The notes under the pieces are model-generated. The model did not search any database. It was not told the origin of the DNA and worked only from the letters and a program-made list of their open reading frames with translations. Positions 10,271 through 23,500 of a stretch of DNA of 64,000 bases are shown one piece after another; position 1 is the stretch's first letter; the number at the start of each line of letters is the position of its first letter. The DNA is from Mactra quadrangularis (lineage: Eukaryota > Mollusca > Bivalvia > Venerida > Mactridae): the NCBI GenBank assembly GCA_025267735.1, contig CM046298.1:38713917-38777916 (forward strand), in the 5' to 3' direction. A program made the translations under genes and the position numbers.

Positions 10271-13200
10271 TTTATTATGATGTTTTGTTATATGCGTGAT
10301 TTATAATTACATTGTATGTATAAAAAATGACAAAATCATCATTTAATTTGGTCTTAGTCAAGATCATTAATCCGTGTACTATCAGACCAAGCTGTACCAA
10401 TTGTCATTAAGGTTGACAAACTGGTACGATGCCAGTAGATGTGCAATATTTCACCGCGTTTTTGTATTATCCATCATTTTAGCAAATGTTTTCTATAATC
10501 GAACATTCTCTTTAAAAGTGGCACCGAAATGATCGATTATGTAAGTCCTGGCAAAAATTGTATCGGAAATGCATGTACATTTGTAGTTTGCCATATGCGA
10601 TATTAGTTTGCTTCTAGACATGAAACTCTATAATAACTGCGTGCTATGGATTAAAGGACTTAAGTAAAAAATCTATAGTCCTCAATATTAAATTTTCGCC
10701 GACTTTAATCATTTACTGACACGTGTCATGAAGCACGTGTCGCACTATTCAATGTTATAAATTTGTAATGAATTCTCTTTTGCACTTAATTAGTTAATTT
10801 ATAAAAGCTGAAAATGTTAGGTTCTAAGCAATCATAAAATGGGACAATTAGTGACTAGCCGCAATAGTTATTCAGATTAGGTTCAATGTGTAGAAACTCC
10901 ACTAAGATAATGTTGGTCGAGCCTTTGAGTCTAAACCACGGCCCTTTGATTCGTAGTCAGAAAGTAAACATATATAAAACTTATTGTTGTGTTTTGTGTC
11001 ATAAATTTTGAGACATCCTTACTATAGTCAAGTGAATGATTTTTTACTAAAGCAAAGTAAATATATTTTTTATTTGTATGGGAACTTTAGTTCCAGAACA
11101 AATATACATGTATTTACCACATTTCAGACCCTTGCCCACTTTGATTTACCGAATCCAGATTTAGTCCCTCAAGTGTCGTACTCTGCTCTTCTTGCTTACA
11201 TATTATACATGTTTAGACATGCTTAATTATAAACTGCATGAACTGCGGCTATAAAAAAACAACGATTGAGAGAAAATAACAACAAAGACAATGATGGTGA
11301 TGACGATGGATGATGATGATGATAATAATGATAATATCAATAATAACAATGATAGAAATAATAGTATCTTTTAACTTGAATAAAATATAAAACTTGTATC
11401 ATTTATAAAGGCCTTTTGAAACGATTTTTGTCATTGTCTGTATGATCTGGTTTTGTGTAACGATATATATCGGTGAATATAGCCTAATACAGAGAAATTC
11501 ATCACTTAAATATCTCTTTAATACATGTATGTATTTTATGTACATGCCTATGAACGTGTTTACTTGTTTACAGAAAGTAACATAGACTTTATTACGTTTT
11601 ATACAACAATTATATTAAACCATTTGGAATCCTTCAGTCGTCTTTAGCTGTTTGTGCTGCAACATGAGAAGAATTAAGGTCAGCCGTTCAATCGATTACA
11701 AAATTTTTAAAGCTCTTATTATTTGTTATGGTAAAAATCAGTAAAAAAAATGGGCTCACAACTTGACCAACCTGTATATGTTTTCTACCTAACAAACAAG
11801 AATCACTGAATTGTCCTTTGTATACATGTACGTATGCTGTAGGAGTTCTAAATCTACTCTGACTTTTCAAACCCAAACGAATTCAGTGACTTCAGCGCTT
11901 TGATTACTTTAGTCAAGTGAAAGCATTTTTACTTTAACAAAACAAATGCATTTTTACCTTAGCAAAGTGAATACATATTTTTGCCTAGTAAATACATCTT
12001 TTCCTATAGTAAAACAATGTATCTTCATGTTTCGAGAATGATATTCAACAAGAGTTATGTTAAATCCCTACTTTGTAGTGACACGTGTCCTAAAGGTTTA
12101 CTAGTTGCAGTCAAATGGTGACAATTACAATTTCACAAAACATCATATAATCTATTTTCCTCTTTGAATCAACCATTCACACCATATCATGCATGTTCAA
12201 ATATAGATCGATGCATATGACGGTACATGTATATTCCTAGAAGTTAGAAAGTATAAGTAGCATGTGTCAATGACCGTATTGTCCGTTTTTTCTCGACTGT
12301 CAAAGCTTGAATAATTTTATGGTGACTGAATGCATTGTTTTTGTACTGGTGGCCTAATATTTATTAAAAAATATCTTGACTAAAACTTATCATACGGCAT
12401 AAGAAGCTTTACTCAATCATAATACATGTACTCATTTTCGGAAACTCATTGGTGTATTACGACAATAATTTTAACAAACGCATTCACCTTGAAATTATTC
12501 ATGTTTTGACAGCTGAGAAAAAACGAACAATTCGCTTATAAATTCACGTACATGCAATATATGTACGAACAATTTATTTTTTCCAGACCTTTGGCAGACG
12601 AATTTTTTTTAAACGCTGAATGTTAGTAAAGATGTAAGCATTGTCATGTATCTGTATTTACTAAATTGATGATCAGGTATCTTAGACAATTGTTGATGTG
12701 TTACAAAAAGCATGACAATTATTTTTCTTTAGTACAGACAAAGATTTCAATCATTGACTAGTACTCGGATAAGGCAAAAATATTGGATGCAATTTTCAAA
12801 TACCTAGGTCTTTAAATTTTAGACAGCTAAGAAGTAAATGATACAAACACCATGTGATAAAATGCCTCAAATAATCGTCCGTGACATACTTTTTTTTATT
12901 TGCCATGAGATTAAAATGACTATTGGAGCCGTTAAACACAGCAAACTCCTCACAGAGCTTAAGTCACGCTTTGCTACCAAGAATGATTGGGTCTGGTTTG
13001 TGTTGGTGAATCTTAACGCTTGTATCTGATTTAATGCCATTTTTTGATAGACCAATGAATATTGAATCGATTTCAATTCTCTTCTTAAAAAATTAATCTC
13101 CATGATCGAAAAAATATTCTTTTCAAAACAGTAGATGGGGCTAAGGGAGCTTACTCTTGATACTGAGTCACGTAGTCCGTATGTCTTGGTTTTAGTCTAC

Positions 13201-13357
13201 ACCACAAAATCATTTGACTTTTTGGCATGTTTACAGCGTATTATGTCATTATATCCATGTAAATAATCACTTTAAAGTGACGTGATTTCTTTTTTTAAAG
13301 AATTAAAATAGATTTATTCTTGAAAAAAATTGTCTCAAGTTTTCGCGAGTCTCGTTT
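10271..13357. other. Intergenic, no gene seen
   Basis: AT-rich with only short unsupported frames. It contains a GATGAT/AATAAT simple-repeat patch at 11289-11372. It also contains a dispersed phrase, ACTGTCAAAGCTTGAATAAT, at about 12296 that recurs near 30630. Confidence 0.45.
11289..11372. repeat. GAT/AAT simple-repeat patch
   Basis: Imperfect trinucleotide run, gatgatgatgataataatg and similar. Confidence 0.7.
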
Positions 13358-13397
13358 CGCCCTACAACCAATTCGTCCTAAAACCATTCGTCCCAGA
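13358..13397. repeat. ATTCGTCC word cluster
   Basis: Three spaced, related words (TTCGCCCTA, ATTCGTCCTA, ATTCGTCCCA) separated by AAAACC-like spacers. The style is that of the arms of the foldback elements just to the right, but no inverted partner was found. It may be a single surviving end. Confidence 0.4.
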
Positions 13398-13957
13398 ACA
13401 AATATCAAAATTATATTATTCTCGTTTAGAGGCTTAATTCATAAATTCTGTTCAGAAAGATCGACTTATATGTATATTTTCAATGAGCTCATTAAAACAT
13501 AACTCAATAGCGAATGTGTCATGGGTAGAAACGTACGTATCAACACCAAGCGTCAAATGATACAGATTAATTTTCAACATGGCTGCGTCCAGTGGTCAAG
13601 ATTGGTGATAAATGTTATAGACCTTTTGCCCAGTAGTTTCTTCAAGACAACTCACTAAAAGGTATTTACAAATGTTTCTATATAATTGTGTCTAAAATAG
13701 TTGGTAAAATAATGAGAAATAATTCTTAGAAATGTCCCAGAGTAAAGCAAGACATTTCGACCCCAACTTGGCCAAAGCATTTTATGGAGACATTTCGACC
13801 CCAGAGTTGAGACATTTCGACCCCAGTTTATATATATAGCTCAAAGATGATATGTTATTATATTATACATACAAATTTAATGTTTAATAAAGAATAAAAT
13901 TTATTATTATACATTTGTTATGTTATTTTTAATATTATGAAAGGTGAGTTATCTAAC

Positions 13958-15098
13958 GGTATACAGACGATCCGTCCCCAAGACTATTTTCCCCCTAGAC
14001 GATCCGTCCCCAGTCACATTCGTCCTTGGACGATCCGTCCCCAAAATATCAGAGTTTAGACGATTCGTCCCCATTTTATAAAAGTGTACATTGTATACGG
14101 GAAATGATTTATGCGAAGATTTATGTACAGATATTCATTTTTTGATGAGATTTTGCCAATATTTATTCGTAAATGGTCAAATGTTAAATATCTAACATTC
14201 GGCATTTTAAATGTTATACGTGAACGATATATTTAGATTCAATTCAAGTACTATTTATTTTTGTATTACTTATACTATGAAGTCACCTTGCACATGCCCT
14301 GTCCAAGTTTCCCGCTAAAATAATTTTATTCATAAATGGTCAAATGTTAAGTATCTAACGTTCAGCATTTTAAATATTATACACTTTACAAACATAATAA
14401 TTCTTATATTAATTATCATTTAATAAAAATGATAGGTGAAGTTTTGTTTAATATATAAAAGATCTCTGTTAATTATGGTCGGGTTCAGATAATTCATTTA
14501 TTTTATCATATAGTTGCTATAATTAAGTTGCTAAAAATAAAACATCAAACATAATAAAACGGAATTTTTTAAATGCATAATTATTGTTTTTCACAAATAA
14601 ATCCATTTATTTTTGTTGAAAACAATAAAAAATACATGTATATAATTGAACAGAACAGAACACAACATACACTTAATTACACAAGAATACTCGATACAAA
14701 AATTATCTGTTAATATAAATCAAAGGTTTAAATTATTGTTTACATTTTTATTTTTCAATTTGAAACAATGAATTATTTTTGTATCAATTACGTTGATTAA
14801 AATACATCTTTATTCAACAATGCATAGTAATCAATCTTCATTCCAGTAGCCCATGTTTATGAAATTAAATTTGCTGTTCTTCGTGTCGCAATTTTGTCTG
14901 AAATTAAAAAAAAGATATATATAATAATGTACAAATAAAAGAAAAACACAGAATACACGTATCTTATATCAGGTCGTATTAATAATACTCATTGTGCTAT
15001 ACACATAATGGGGCGAATCATTCTTAGACGATCCGTCCCCAATTTGGGGACGGATCGTCCAAGGACGGATGTGACTGGGGACGGATCGTCTGACATTC
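13958..15098. mobile_element. 1.14-kb foldback element with 9-bp TSD, nested
   Basis: An exact 9-bp TSD, TTATCTAAC, lies at 13949-13957 and 15099-15107. The left arm contains four copies of AGACGATYCGTCCCC and the right arm three. A block of about 49 bp with the spacer AGTCACATYCGTCCTTGG is shared in inverted order (13997-14045 and 15044-15091). The interior is non-coding. TSD length and repeated-word arms resemble Mutator-like foldback elements. Confidence 0.78.
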
Positions 15099-16938
15099 TT
15101 ATCTAACTGAGTTATGAGATTTATATATATTCGAACCCCATTGTATCGATCTATCCATTGTATCGTGCTATTTATTGATCTCGCGATATTTTGATTGCAA
15201 CGCCATTGCCGATTGTTTACAATGTTAACTAGGTCAAATTTACTGTTGCATGGCTTTTGATAGAATTTTACGATGGAAACATGTCTATAGTAGCATTTTT
15301 TGCATGATTTCTCCATTTATCCTCGTTTTTCTGCATGTTTCTGAAAGTTTCTTGTGTAAGATCCTATAAAACCCACCTCTGATGTCTTAATCAGCTTCCC
15401 TTTAAATGATTAATAATATTTTAAGAGAGAGGGACTCTGTCAGTATGTCAACAGTTGTAAGCACTAAAACAACTCTGGCCTTCCATATTTGTGAACTGTT
15501 TTCCCACAATGCATCGATACAATGGCGTGACGTAATATTTACCTCAGACTTACCCCCCTTGAATATATTGACAAGTTATTTGCCGAAATTAAAACTTATT
15601 GAAGACACTTTGATATAACTGGATTAAATGGACATTAAAGACAATTGAAATGCAGAAATAACAAGATAAATGGTTTATTTTGTTTTGAAATTTGATGTTT
15701 ACAATTAAGTAGATCGATACAATGGGGTTCCAGGCTAATAAGAATATTGTGTATATTTTTTTTGTTTCTAGTAACAAAATCAATAAAAATGATCTCAAAC
15801 ATCTTGATATATTAAATATTTTTGTATTATGTTGAAATATTTGATAAACATTAAAACCAAGTTAATTTTATATAGCTGCTTGATATATTTTTACTGACAA
15901 AAGCATACTATAAGTAAGATACGAAGTTTATTCCGCTGAAAATAGTTCAAGGTCATTTCAAGTCCAAATAGAGTATCGTCATATGCAATAATTATGATGA
16001 ATTATCCGTATAACACAGATTACATAGATCTATACTTAAAGTGGGAAGATAATGCAAAAAGGTTAATAATTTTACAAAATGTTATTTTGATATAGACTAG
16101 AGTTACGAGGAATTATATTAATGTAAAATCAAATATGAATATGTTTGATTGATCACGACAAATCATAATTAAAATATATCCTAATAGATTAATCATGGTT
16201 GGCTCGTTAATCCCTCAGGGCCCACTCACGTGTAAACATGACTTTAAGGTGATAATTGGATTACAAGTAAATAAGTATCGCACTGTAACTTACTAAGTTG
16301 ATTAATTAACATTATTCTAACAGCAAAGGTATTTATTGGACCACGCAAACAGTGTCATGAATGAAGTTGATTATAATAGTTTCTTATAAGTAATAAACAT
16401 ATTAGATGCAAAGAACGTACATTTTCATTTGCGTGAATGACTACATGTACCCATGGAATATAATTCATTATTTCAAATTTGTCAGTTATATCACTCTATC
16501 AGTAATGGAGTGATAATCTTAGAATTTAAGTAGCATATTGAAAATTTTTTGTTTTTGTATACATGTATAGAATGTGAAATTCTCGTTTCCAGAGGTTAGA
16601 TCGAGAATCTTGATATTCTCTATAGCTACAAGAATATGAGTATGTGATTATTGCATTAAAATTGTCAAACATGTGAACAATGAGCAAAGGCTTTTATTTT
16701 ATTATTATTTGTTACCATTTTATCAGTACTTTTTAAAATTTAATTATAACAATTTAGAAAATCCTAAAAAATGATAAGATTACAAATTGTTACCATACAC
16801 GGATGACAAAAAGCAAAGAGATTTTTATGCAGTAATATGTCCCTCAAAAATAGCAGTTTTTGAGCAATCATTGTTTTCTATAAATCATTTGAACAAGTAA
16901 ATACAGTATTTCAAGCTTACCATACTAACTCATGTACA

Positions 16939-17026
16939 AATCGCAGGTTTAGTGGAAAAGGGTTGTAACTCAATATAAGAAAAGAATGAGTTACAACCGT
17001 TTTGCGCTTAACCCGCGAAATGTATG
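16939..17026. repeat. Short hairpin element, copy 1
   Basis: Inverted arms GGTTGTAACTCA and TGAGTTACAACC are extended by diverged AGGTTTAGYGSAAAA ends. The same family as 57800-57870, which shares the GCGCAAAACGGTYGTAAC arm and a trailing CCGCGARATG. Confidence 0.65.
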
Positions 17027-17606
17027 TCATGAAATGATTAATTTAATGTTGGACTCACAAGTACATGTGATAATAATGTCTTTTGAGGGAAATAATGTTC
17101 ATTGATTATCAATATTTAAAAGGGATAAATGTTTTGTAGCAATTTAATATTTTTGAATAAATATAACATTTGTTTCAGCTAAAACGATAACGCATCGGAT
17201 TCATCATAAATGTTAAAGTGATAATTCAATCTATGACTTCGAAATTCTTCAACGATGCAATATTTTATCTATTGTTGAACAGAAATATATAATACATTAA
17301 ATTACTTTTCACATTAATACTCATTTTAATTAAGTATTCATTCCATAATACCATTTGGGGTCGAACTGTCTTGGGGTTGAAATGTCTCCGTCAAACCTGG
17401 GGTTGAAATGTCTTGGGGTCGAAATGTCTGTTACTCATCCGAGAAAAGCTGCCAATGTCAAAACAGTTGAAATTATTGAATTATAACATTCCTCAATCTT
17501 TCAATCATCAATGTCTCATAATAATGTATTATTTAGGATAGTTTACACATTTAGCAAAGAAATGAGGGTAAATTATTATTCCTCTGATGTAAAAGTACAC
17601 ACAGGG

Positions 17607-17860
17607 CAGGGTCCGACTTTAACAGTGTCCAAGGATTCTAAGGAGTTAAAAAACATGGGATGAACCCTGTGATTTTAGCTTAGCATTCCATCAGGACTTC
17701 TGAAACATTGTCCCTTCATGTGTATATGAGTTTCCATGAATACTACATGAATAAACATGTATTCATTTTTTATTTTATTTGTGGAATCCTTTATAATAAG
17801 GAGGCCTCTGAATAACTGATTAGGGATTCCTTTGGTAAAAATAGTCAGTATTGAACCCTG
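17607..17860. mobile_element. hAT-like MITE, CAGGGTYCRA ends, copy 1
   Basis: Begins CAGGGTCCGAC and ends TTGAACCCTG. Internal phrases GTGTCCAAGGATTCTAAGGA and ACTGATTAGGGATTCC are shared with the copy at 22916-23205. It lies just upstream of the carrier gene's first coding exon. Confidence 0.65.
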
Positions 17861-18002
17861 CAACGTGGGGTTTGCTGAAACCTGAAGCTAAGTGCAGTAT
17901 TTCAAATATAAAGATAATACCCTTCCATAAAATTTTACACTTGCGTATGATATGATTTCTTCTTGTTCTTAGGTATTTTAGGGAACAAAACTATACTACT
18001 GA

Positions 18003-20545
18003 ATGGGCAAATCTAATCTTACAGAGTTTGGTTTAGGTGGGACAGCGGCATGTTGTGCTGGATTCTTTACCAACCCCCTTGAGGTAAGTCTTGTATAATT
18101 GTCAATCTATCAGTAACGTTTATATAAAGCAAATCATAGGCTTAGCACTAAACAGTCATAACTCACTCTTTATTGAAATTCAGTTACAGCCATTTAGCAT
18201 TAAGCCTGCAAAATGTACCTTCAAGTAGTGAACATTCTCCAAGCAGGAATAACTATTTTAAGAGATTTCTGGCTGAACATATTTATTTCATATTTATAAC
18301 AATTTATTTCTAATTTTAAAGAATTCACTGAGAAACTATATCTGTATCATGTTGAATAGAAGTTAGAAAAAAATGTCTGGTTTTTGCCCTTTGGTGACAT
18401 TTACTAGGTCATACATGTCATCTTAAGTTGAAATTAAATTTTTGTTTACACATAAATCAAAAGGTTATTAACTCATACTTTCCTTGATGACATGTTACAG
18501 TGTTAAATTTAGTTGACACACACTGTTGACTGTTAACAGTAACGTTAAAGCTTTAAAAAATTTTGATAATTAAATTGCTGGAATGGTCTTTACATTAACT
18601 GTTACTAAAACTTATTAGTGATAAACCATTTAACAAATAATATAGATAGTATTGAAAATTGTGATTGAGCATGAGTACAGCAACTACTTGTGTTGTAATA
18701 TCAACATCCTACTAGCTAGTTGCATCTATGTAGTATTGAGCATAAGTGGGATAAAAAATGAGACCAACTGTGTATGATTGTATGCTTCATCTTTCATTCA
18801 ATCTCAATCACTGGATTAACAACATTCTTACTCATTCCCTCACTCTCTCATTCCCTCACTCACTTAATTCCTCACTCACTCATTCCCTCACTCACTCACT
18901 CATTCCCTCACTCACTCACTCATTCCCTTGCTCACTCATTCCCTCACTTACTCATTCCCTCACTCGCTCACTCATTCCCTTACTCACTCACTAATTCCCT
19001 CTCTCGCTCACTCATTCCCTCACTTACTTATTCCCTCACACTCTCATTGCCTCACTCTCTCATTGCCTCACTAACTTATTCCCTCACACTCTCATTCTCT
19101 CACACTCTCATTCCCTCACTCATTCATTTCCTCACTCATGCATTCCCTCACTCACTCATTCCCTCACTCACTCATTCCCTCACTCACTCATTCCCTCACT
19201 CGCTCACTCATTCTCTCACATACTTATTCCCTCACACTCTCATTCCCTCACTTTCTCATTCCATCACTCACTCATTCCCTCACTCACTCATTAACTAACT
19301 CGCTCATTCATTCCCTCACACTCTCATTCCCTCACTCACTCATTCCCTTATTCACTCATTCCCTCACTCATTCACTCACTCATTCCTTCACTCACTCCCT
19401 CACTCATTCCCTCACTCATTCATTCACTCACTCACTCACTCACTCACTCACTCACTCACTCACTCACTCACTCACTCACTCACTCACTCACTCACTCACT
19501 CACTCACTCACTCACTCTCCAAGCCCCTCCCTCCTTTCCTCTTTTCTGACTCCCTCTTCCTTCCCAACTCTCTCTTTCTCTAAAAAATGCCTTGCACAAA
19601 TTGCATGAAGACTTCACAATTAAAAATACTACGTCAAGTACTCGACTTGTCTGACTTGTACATTTATGTTTGTGGACCAGTAAATATTTTCATGCACGAA
19701 AAAACCTTAGATTTAATTCCCTGATATAGTTATAATACTCTTTGTAAAATTCTATGTATTTCTAAAGGTTGTAAAGACAAGACTTCAACTTCAGGGGGAA
19801 TTAATGAAGAGAGGAAATTATACAGTACATTACAGGTATACATGTATATATATAGTCCAACAATATTAACCTGAGCTTGAACTACCTTATAATAATTACA
19901 CGCTTTACAAACATGAAATCACAATTTTCTGTAATCGTGTATACGATTATACACATGTTTATAACAACCTACATGAATATAAATCATTTTTTCAAACATG
20001 GCCTGTAATTGTACTTCAAATTTTGGACTCATTTGTGTATGGGGAACACGTAAGTCTGCAATGTTGTGACACTGTTTTAAAGTATTTATTCATTAGTTGT
20101 TCAGATATGTGTATTTTGCTGAAAGCTTCCGATAAAGTGTGATTTACATACAAAGACTAAAATAGGCTATAAATACTGATTTTGATAATTATATTCTTGC
20201 ATAAAGGTCAAGCTCAGGTTAATTCTGTCAGACCATAACATCAGATAATCTTAGCTGTGACTATATAAATCTAAGATCATTAGTTCCCATCCATGTAGCA
20301 AAACAAACTGTCAAACCATTTTGTACATGCCACATTTCAAATATGTCTAATATGTTTTTCAGGTGATTTTGTATCTGAAATTTGGCATTATTCACCTCCC
20401 AAAATATACACCCCTTCTCAGTGACAATAATTTATAGCAATGAGTAGCACTAACTTGTGACTATGTTTTTTTAGGCTGCAACTCATTGATGAATTATGTC
20501 CATGAAAGTTTTTCTTTGCATGAAACGATGTAATCAATGTCATAC

Positions 20546-20577
<32 letters not shown>

Positions 20578-23500
20578 TTAAATATGAATATAAAATAAGA
20601 GCAGTTTACAGTTATCCCCTTAACCAACTTGTTTAAAGTCTAGAACCAAGTTTCACAAACAAACTTAAGTACAAACTCAATAACAGATCCAAGAATTTCT
20701 GGTCTCTAAATAGCATGTCAATGTAGTTTGAATGACTGTTATTAGATGATCATAATAATGAAAATATATAAAATGTATCAACATAAAATATCATGGTTTT
20801 TAATTTTAATGCCACTAACTAAATTTTCACTTGAGACTAAACTCAACAGTTTATTAACAGACTCAAATCAATACAATTAAATTAAACCTTATCCAAAAAT
20901 ATTTGTCAGTTTTAATTTATATAATGTAGCTTTTAAATCAATATTTGGATTTTCTTATCATACTATATTTGTTGTAACATTGATAACATAAGTAAAATAA
21001 TGATCAAAACATAAGATTGAGTTTGAGGTTGAGTTTTTTGTGAAACTGGGACCAGAACCAGTGTGAATTGATTAAATTCAGTATAAATTACTGAAGCATA
21101 TAGTCGGACTATTTGATATTTTGTTGATTATTATAAGACATAATAAATTTGTTGAAAATATAAGACATAATTGAGTGTAATAAACTGAATGTTCCATTGA
21201 AATGCAGTGAATGATAATTATATTTTGTGTGTGTTTTTTTTCCAGAAATTCCTTTCATGCATTTTATACCATCGGTAAAACAGATGGAATATTTGCATTA
21301 CAAAAAGGATTGGTTCCCGCTTTATGGTATCAGATGTTTATGAATGGTGTCCGGCTTGGTTCATATCAAGTTTTTGCCAATGTTGGATTTACAGTAGATG
21401 AGAATGGTAGTGTTAAATGGGGAGCTAGTGTTCTTGCCGGAGCATTTTCAGGATGTCTTGGGGCAGCTGTGGGAAGCCCATTTTATATGGTAAATTGTTA
21501 GAAATATGCTAAAGTGCATGTCATTGCATTTTATTGTCTAAGTTTTATGCTGATGCAAGCCTACTAATATTGTTTAAAACTAGGGCTGTCATTGATAGAA
21601 ATTTTGTATTGCTATACATGTATTGAAAAGCAAGTATCGGTGATACATATCAAGTCAGACAAAGAAGAACTACATGTAGAAGCTGCTAAAACTTAAGTAT
21701 ATATTTATACATGTATACTATGATGTTATGCATGATGTTAAAAGTTGTTTCAGACAGAAAATAAACTAAACAGTCTGTTTCATCTATTCAGATGAAATAA
21801 AAAGATAAATACAATGCATTGATGTCAAATTAAAGATCACATTCATTCAGTTTATAGCTTTATTAAATGCTAGATTGTATGGATATTCCAAATTGGAATC
21901 AAGACCAAACAGTATAAGTAGCATCTTGATTTCATTTATTTAAACCCATGTGTGCAAGCTAATTTGATGGTGGTGTTATTTACAGGCTGTAATTGGATGG
22001 CTCTTCTCAAATTGCGTAATGAAAACAATGTAAACAAGTTACTGAACATAATGATTGTGTCATGAATATTATAATAAAACAGATCATCTGAAGGTGACCC
22101 TCATAACAAAACAGTCAGATCTTCAATTAGCGAGTACATGAGCGGAGAATTTTAGATTGGGTTTTAACCAATTGTTTAATATACAAACTGTTGCCTCATT
22201 AAATAAAGTTAATACTATTATTATTATAGGTAAAGACTCACCTACAAGCCAGAGCTAATCAGGCCATAGCTGTTGGTACACAACATCCTCATGACTCAAT
22301 GATTAAAGCTTTTACTATGATATTTAAAGAACATGGTTTACTGGGTAAGTGATGTATCATTTAAACTCAAGTTTTTATTGATATATCAAAAAAAAAAAGA
22401 CTGGAATAGTCTAGGCTTATCTAGGATTGTTTACAATGTATGCATTATTACATAATTTTAGTATTTTGGAATAATCTTGCCCAGCTAGCTCAGTTGGTGG
22501 CATACAAGTCTACTGATCGAGGGGTCGTTGGTTCGATTCCTGGGCGGGGCATACTTTTGTGGAGCTTGGTCATGAAATAATTTCTGTGGCCATTCTCCCT
22601 CGTACCAATGATTTTTAATTATGTAGGGCAGTTGTCAGTCACTGACGAAATTATGGGTTTAGTAGTTGGTTAGCAGATAAATGCAGAGATTTAGCCTTTC
22701 CAGGAGGGGTGAGTAGGTCGACTGACCGCAGTTGTATGACCTATACAATGTGTTGCTACGGCGTTAAACCCCCAAAAAAGCAAACAAACTATTAAATTGT
22801 TTGCTATTTTGTCTTTATGTTTCTGTAACCTTCCATATGTGTATATAAATTCACTGGTAAAGTATTCAGGCATTAGGTTTTGGCCCTTGGAATAGAACCA
22901 GTTGTTGTATATGATCAGGGTTCAACCCCTATAGTGTCCCAAGATTCTGAGGATCCCAAAAACTTGGGAGGAATCCCAGCGATGCTTAGCTACGGATTCC
23001 TTCTGGATACCTATAAATTGCCTTGTTCTTACATGAATTTGAGATTTCATGAAATTGAATTGTTTATTGCATTTTGTACAAATATGTATCTAAACGTTTG
23101 TTTATTATTGGAGGAATCCCCAATATTAAGGAAAAACCAAAAAAAAACTGACTAGGGATTTCCTATTGATCCCTGAAAAAACAGTTAGAACAGTGTTGAT
23201 CCCTGATGATCATTTTGTATTTCAGGATTATGGAGAGGTACGACAGCTGCTGTATCAAGAGTAATGGTGGGATCTGCTGCTCAATTATCAACTTTCAGCA
23301 CAGCCAAGGAATATATTGTTTCTTTAGAGGTTTGTTATTAGCTGTATAATCTTTGAGTTAATTGACTCTTCCATTTAAGGCCACTACAAGTTGATCATGT
23401 GTTCTATGGATTTTTCTGGGAAAAAATGGGGCGAGTGAGTAAATCTTAATTCACTTGCTTTATGTATCGGTTTGACCAAATTTTTATGAGCGAGCAAGAA

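Larger units (their letters stand above)
13749..17440. mobile_element. 3.7-kb foldback element, GACATTTCGACCCC arms
   Basis: The left arm (about 13750-13830) has three copies of GACATTTCGACCCCA. The right arm (about 17355-17430) has four diverged inverted copies (TGGGGTCGAAATGTC). An imperfect 9-bp direct repeat flanks it: GAGTAAAGC at 13740-13748 and GAGAAAAGC at 17441-17449. The interior is AT-rich with no transposase seen. It hosts a second, nested foldback element (13958-15098) and a short hairpin element (16939-17026). Confidence 0.6.

Noticed and set aside
18758..19608. Three overlapping open frames of Ser-Leu-Thr-His repeats (78-174 codons)
   Set aside because: They read through a CTCA/12-bp satellite that lacks stops in several frames; they lie within a carrier gene intron with no protein-like complexity.
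22483..22554. Functional tRNA gene
   Set aside because: A and B boxes are good but the T stem does not pair, and the segment continues into a SINE body shared with other copies.
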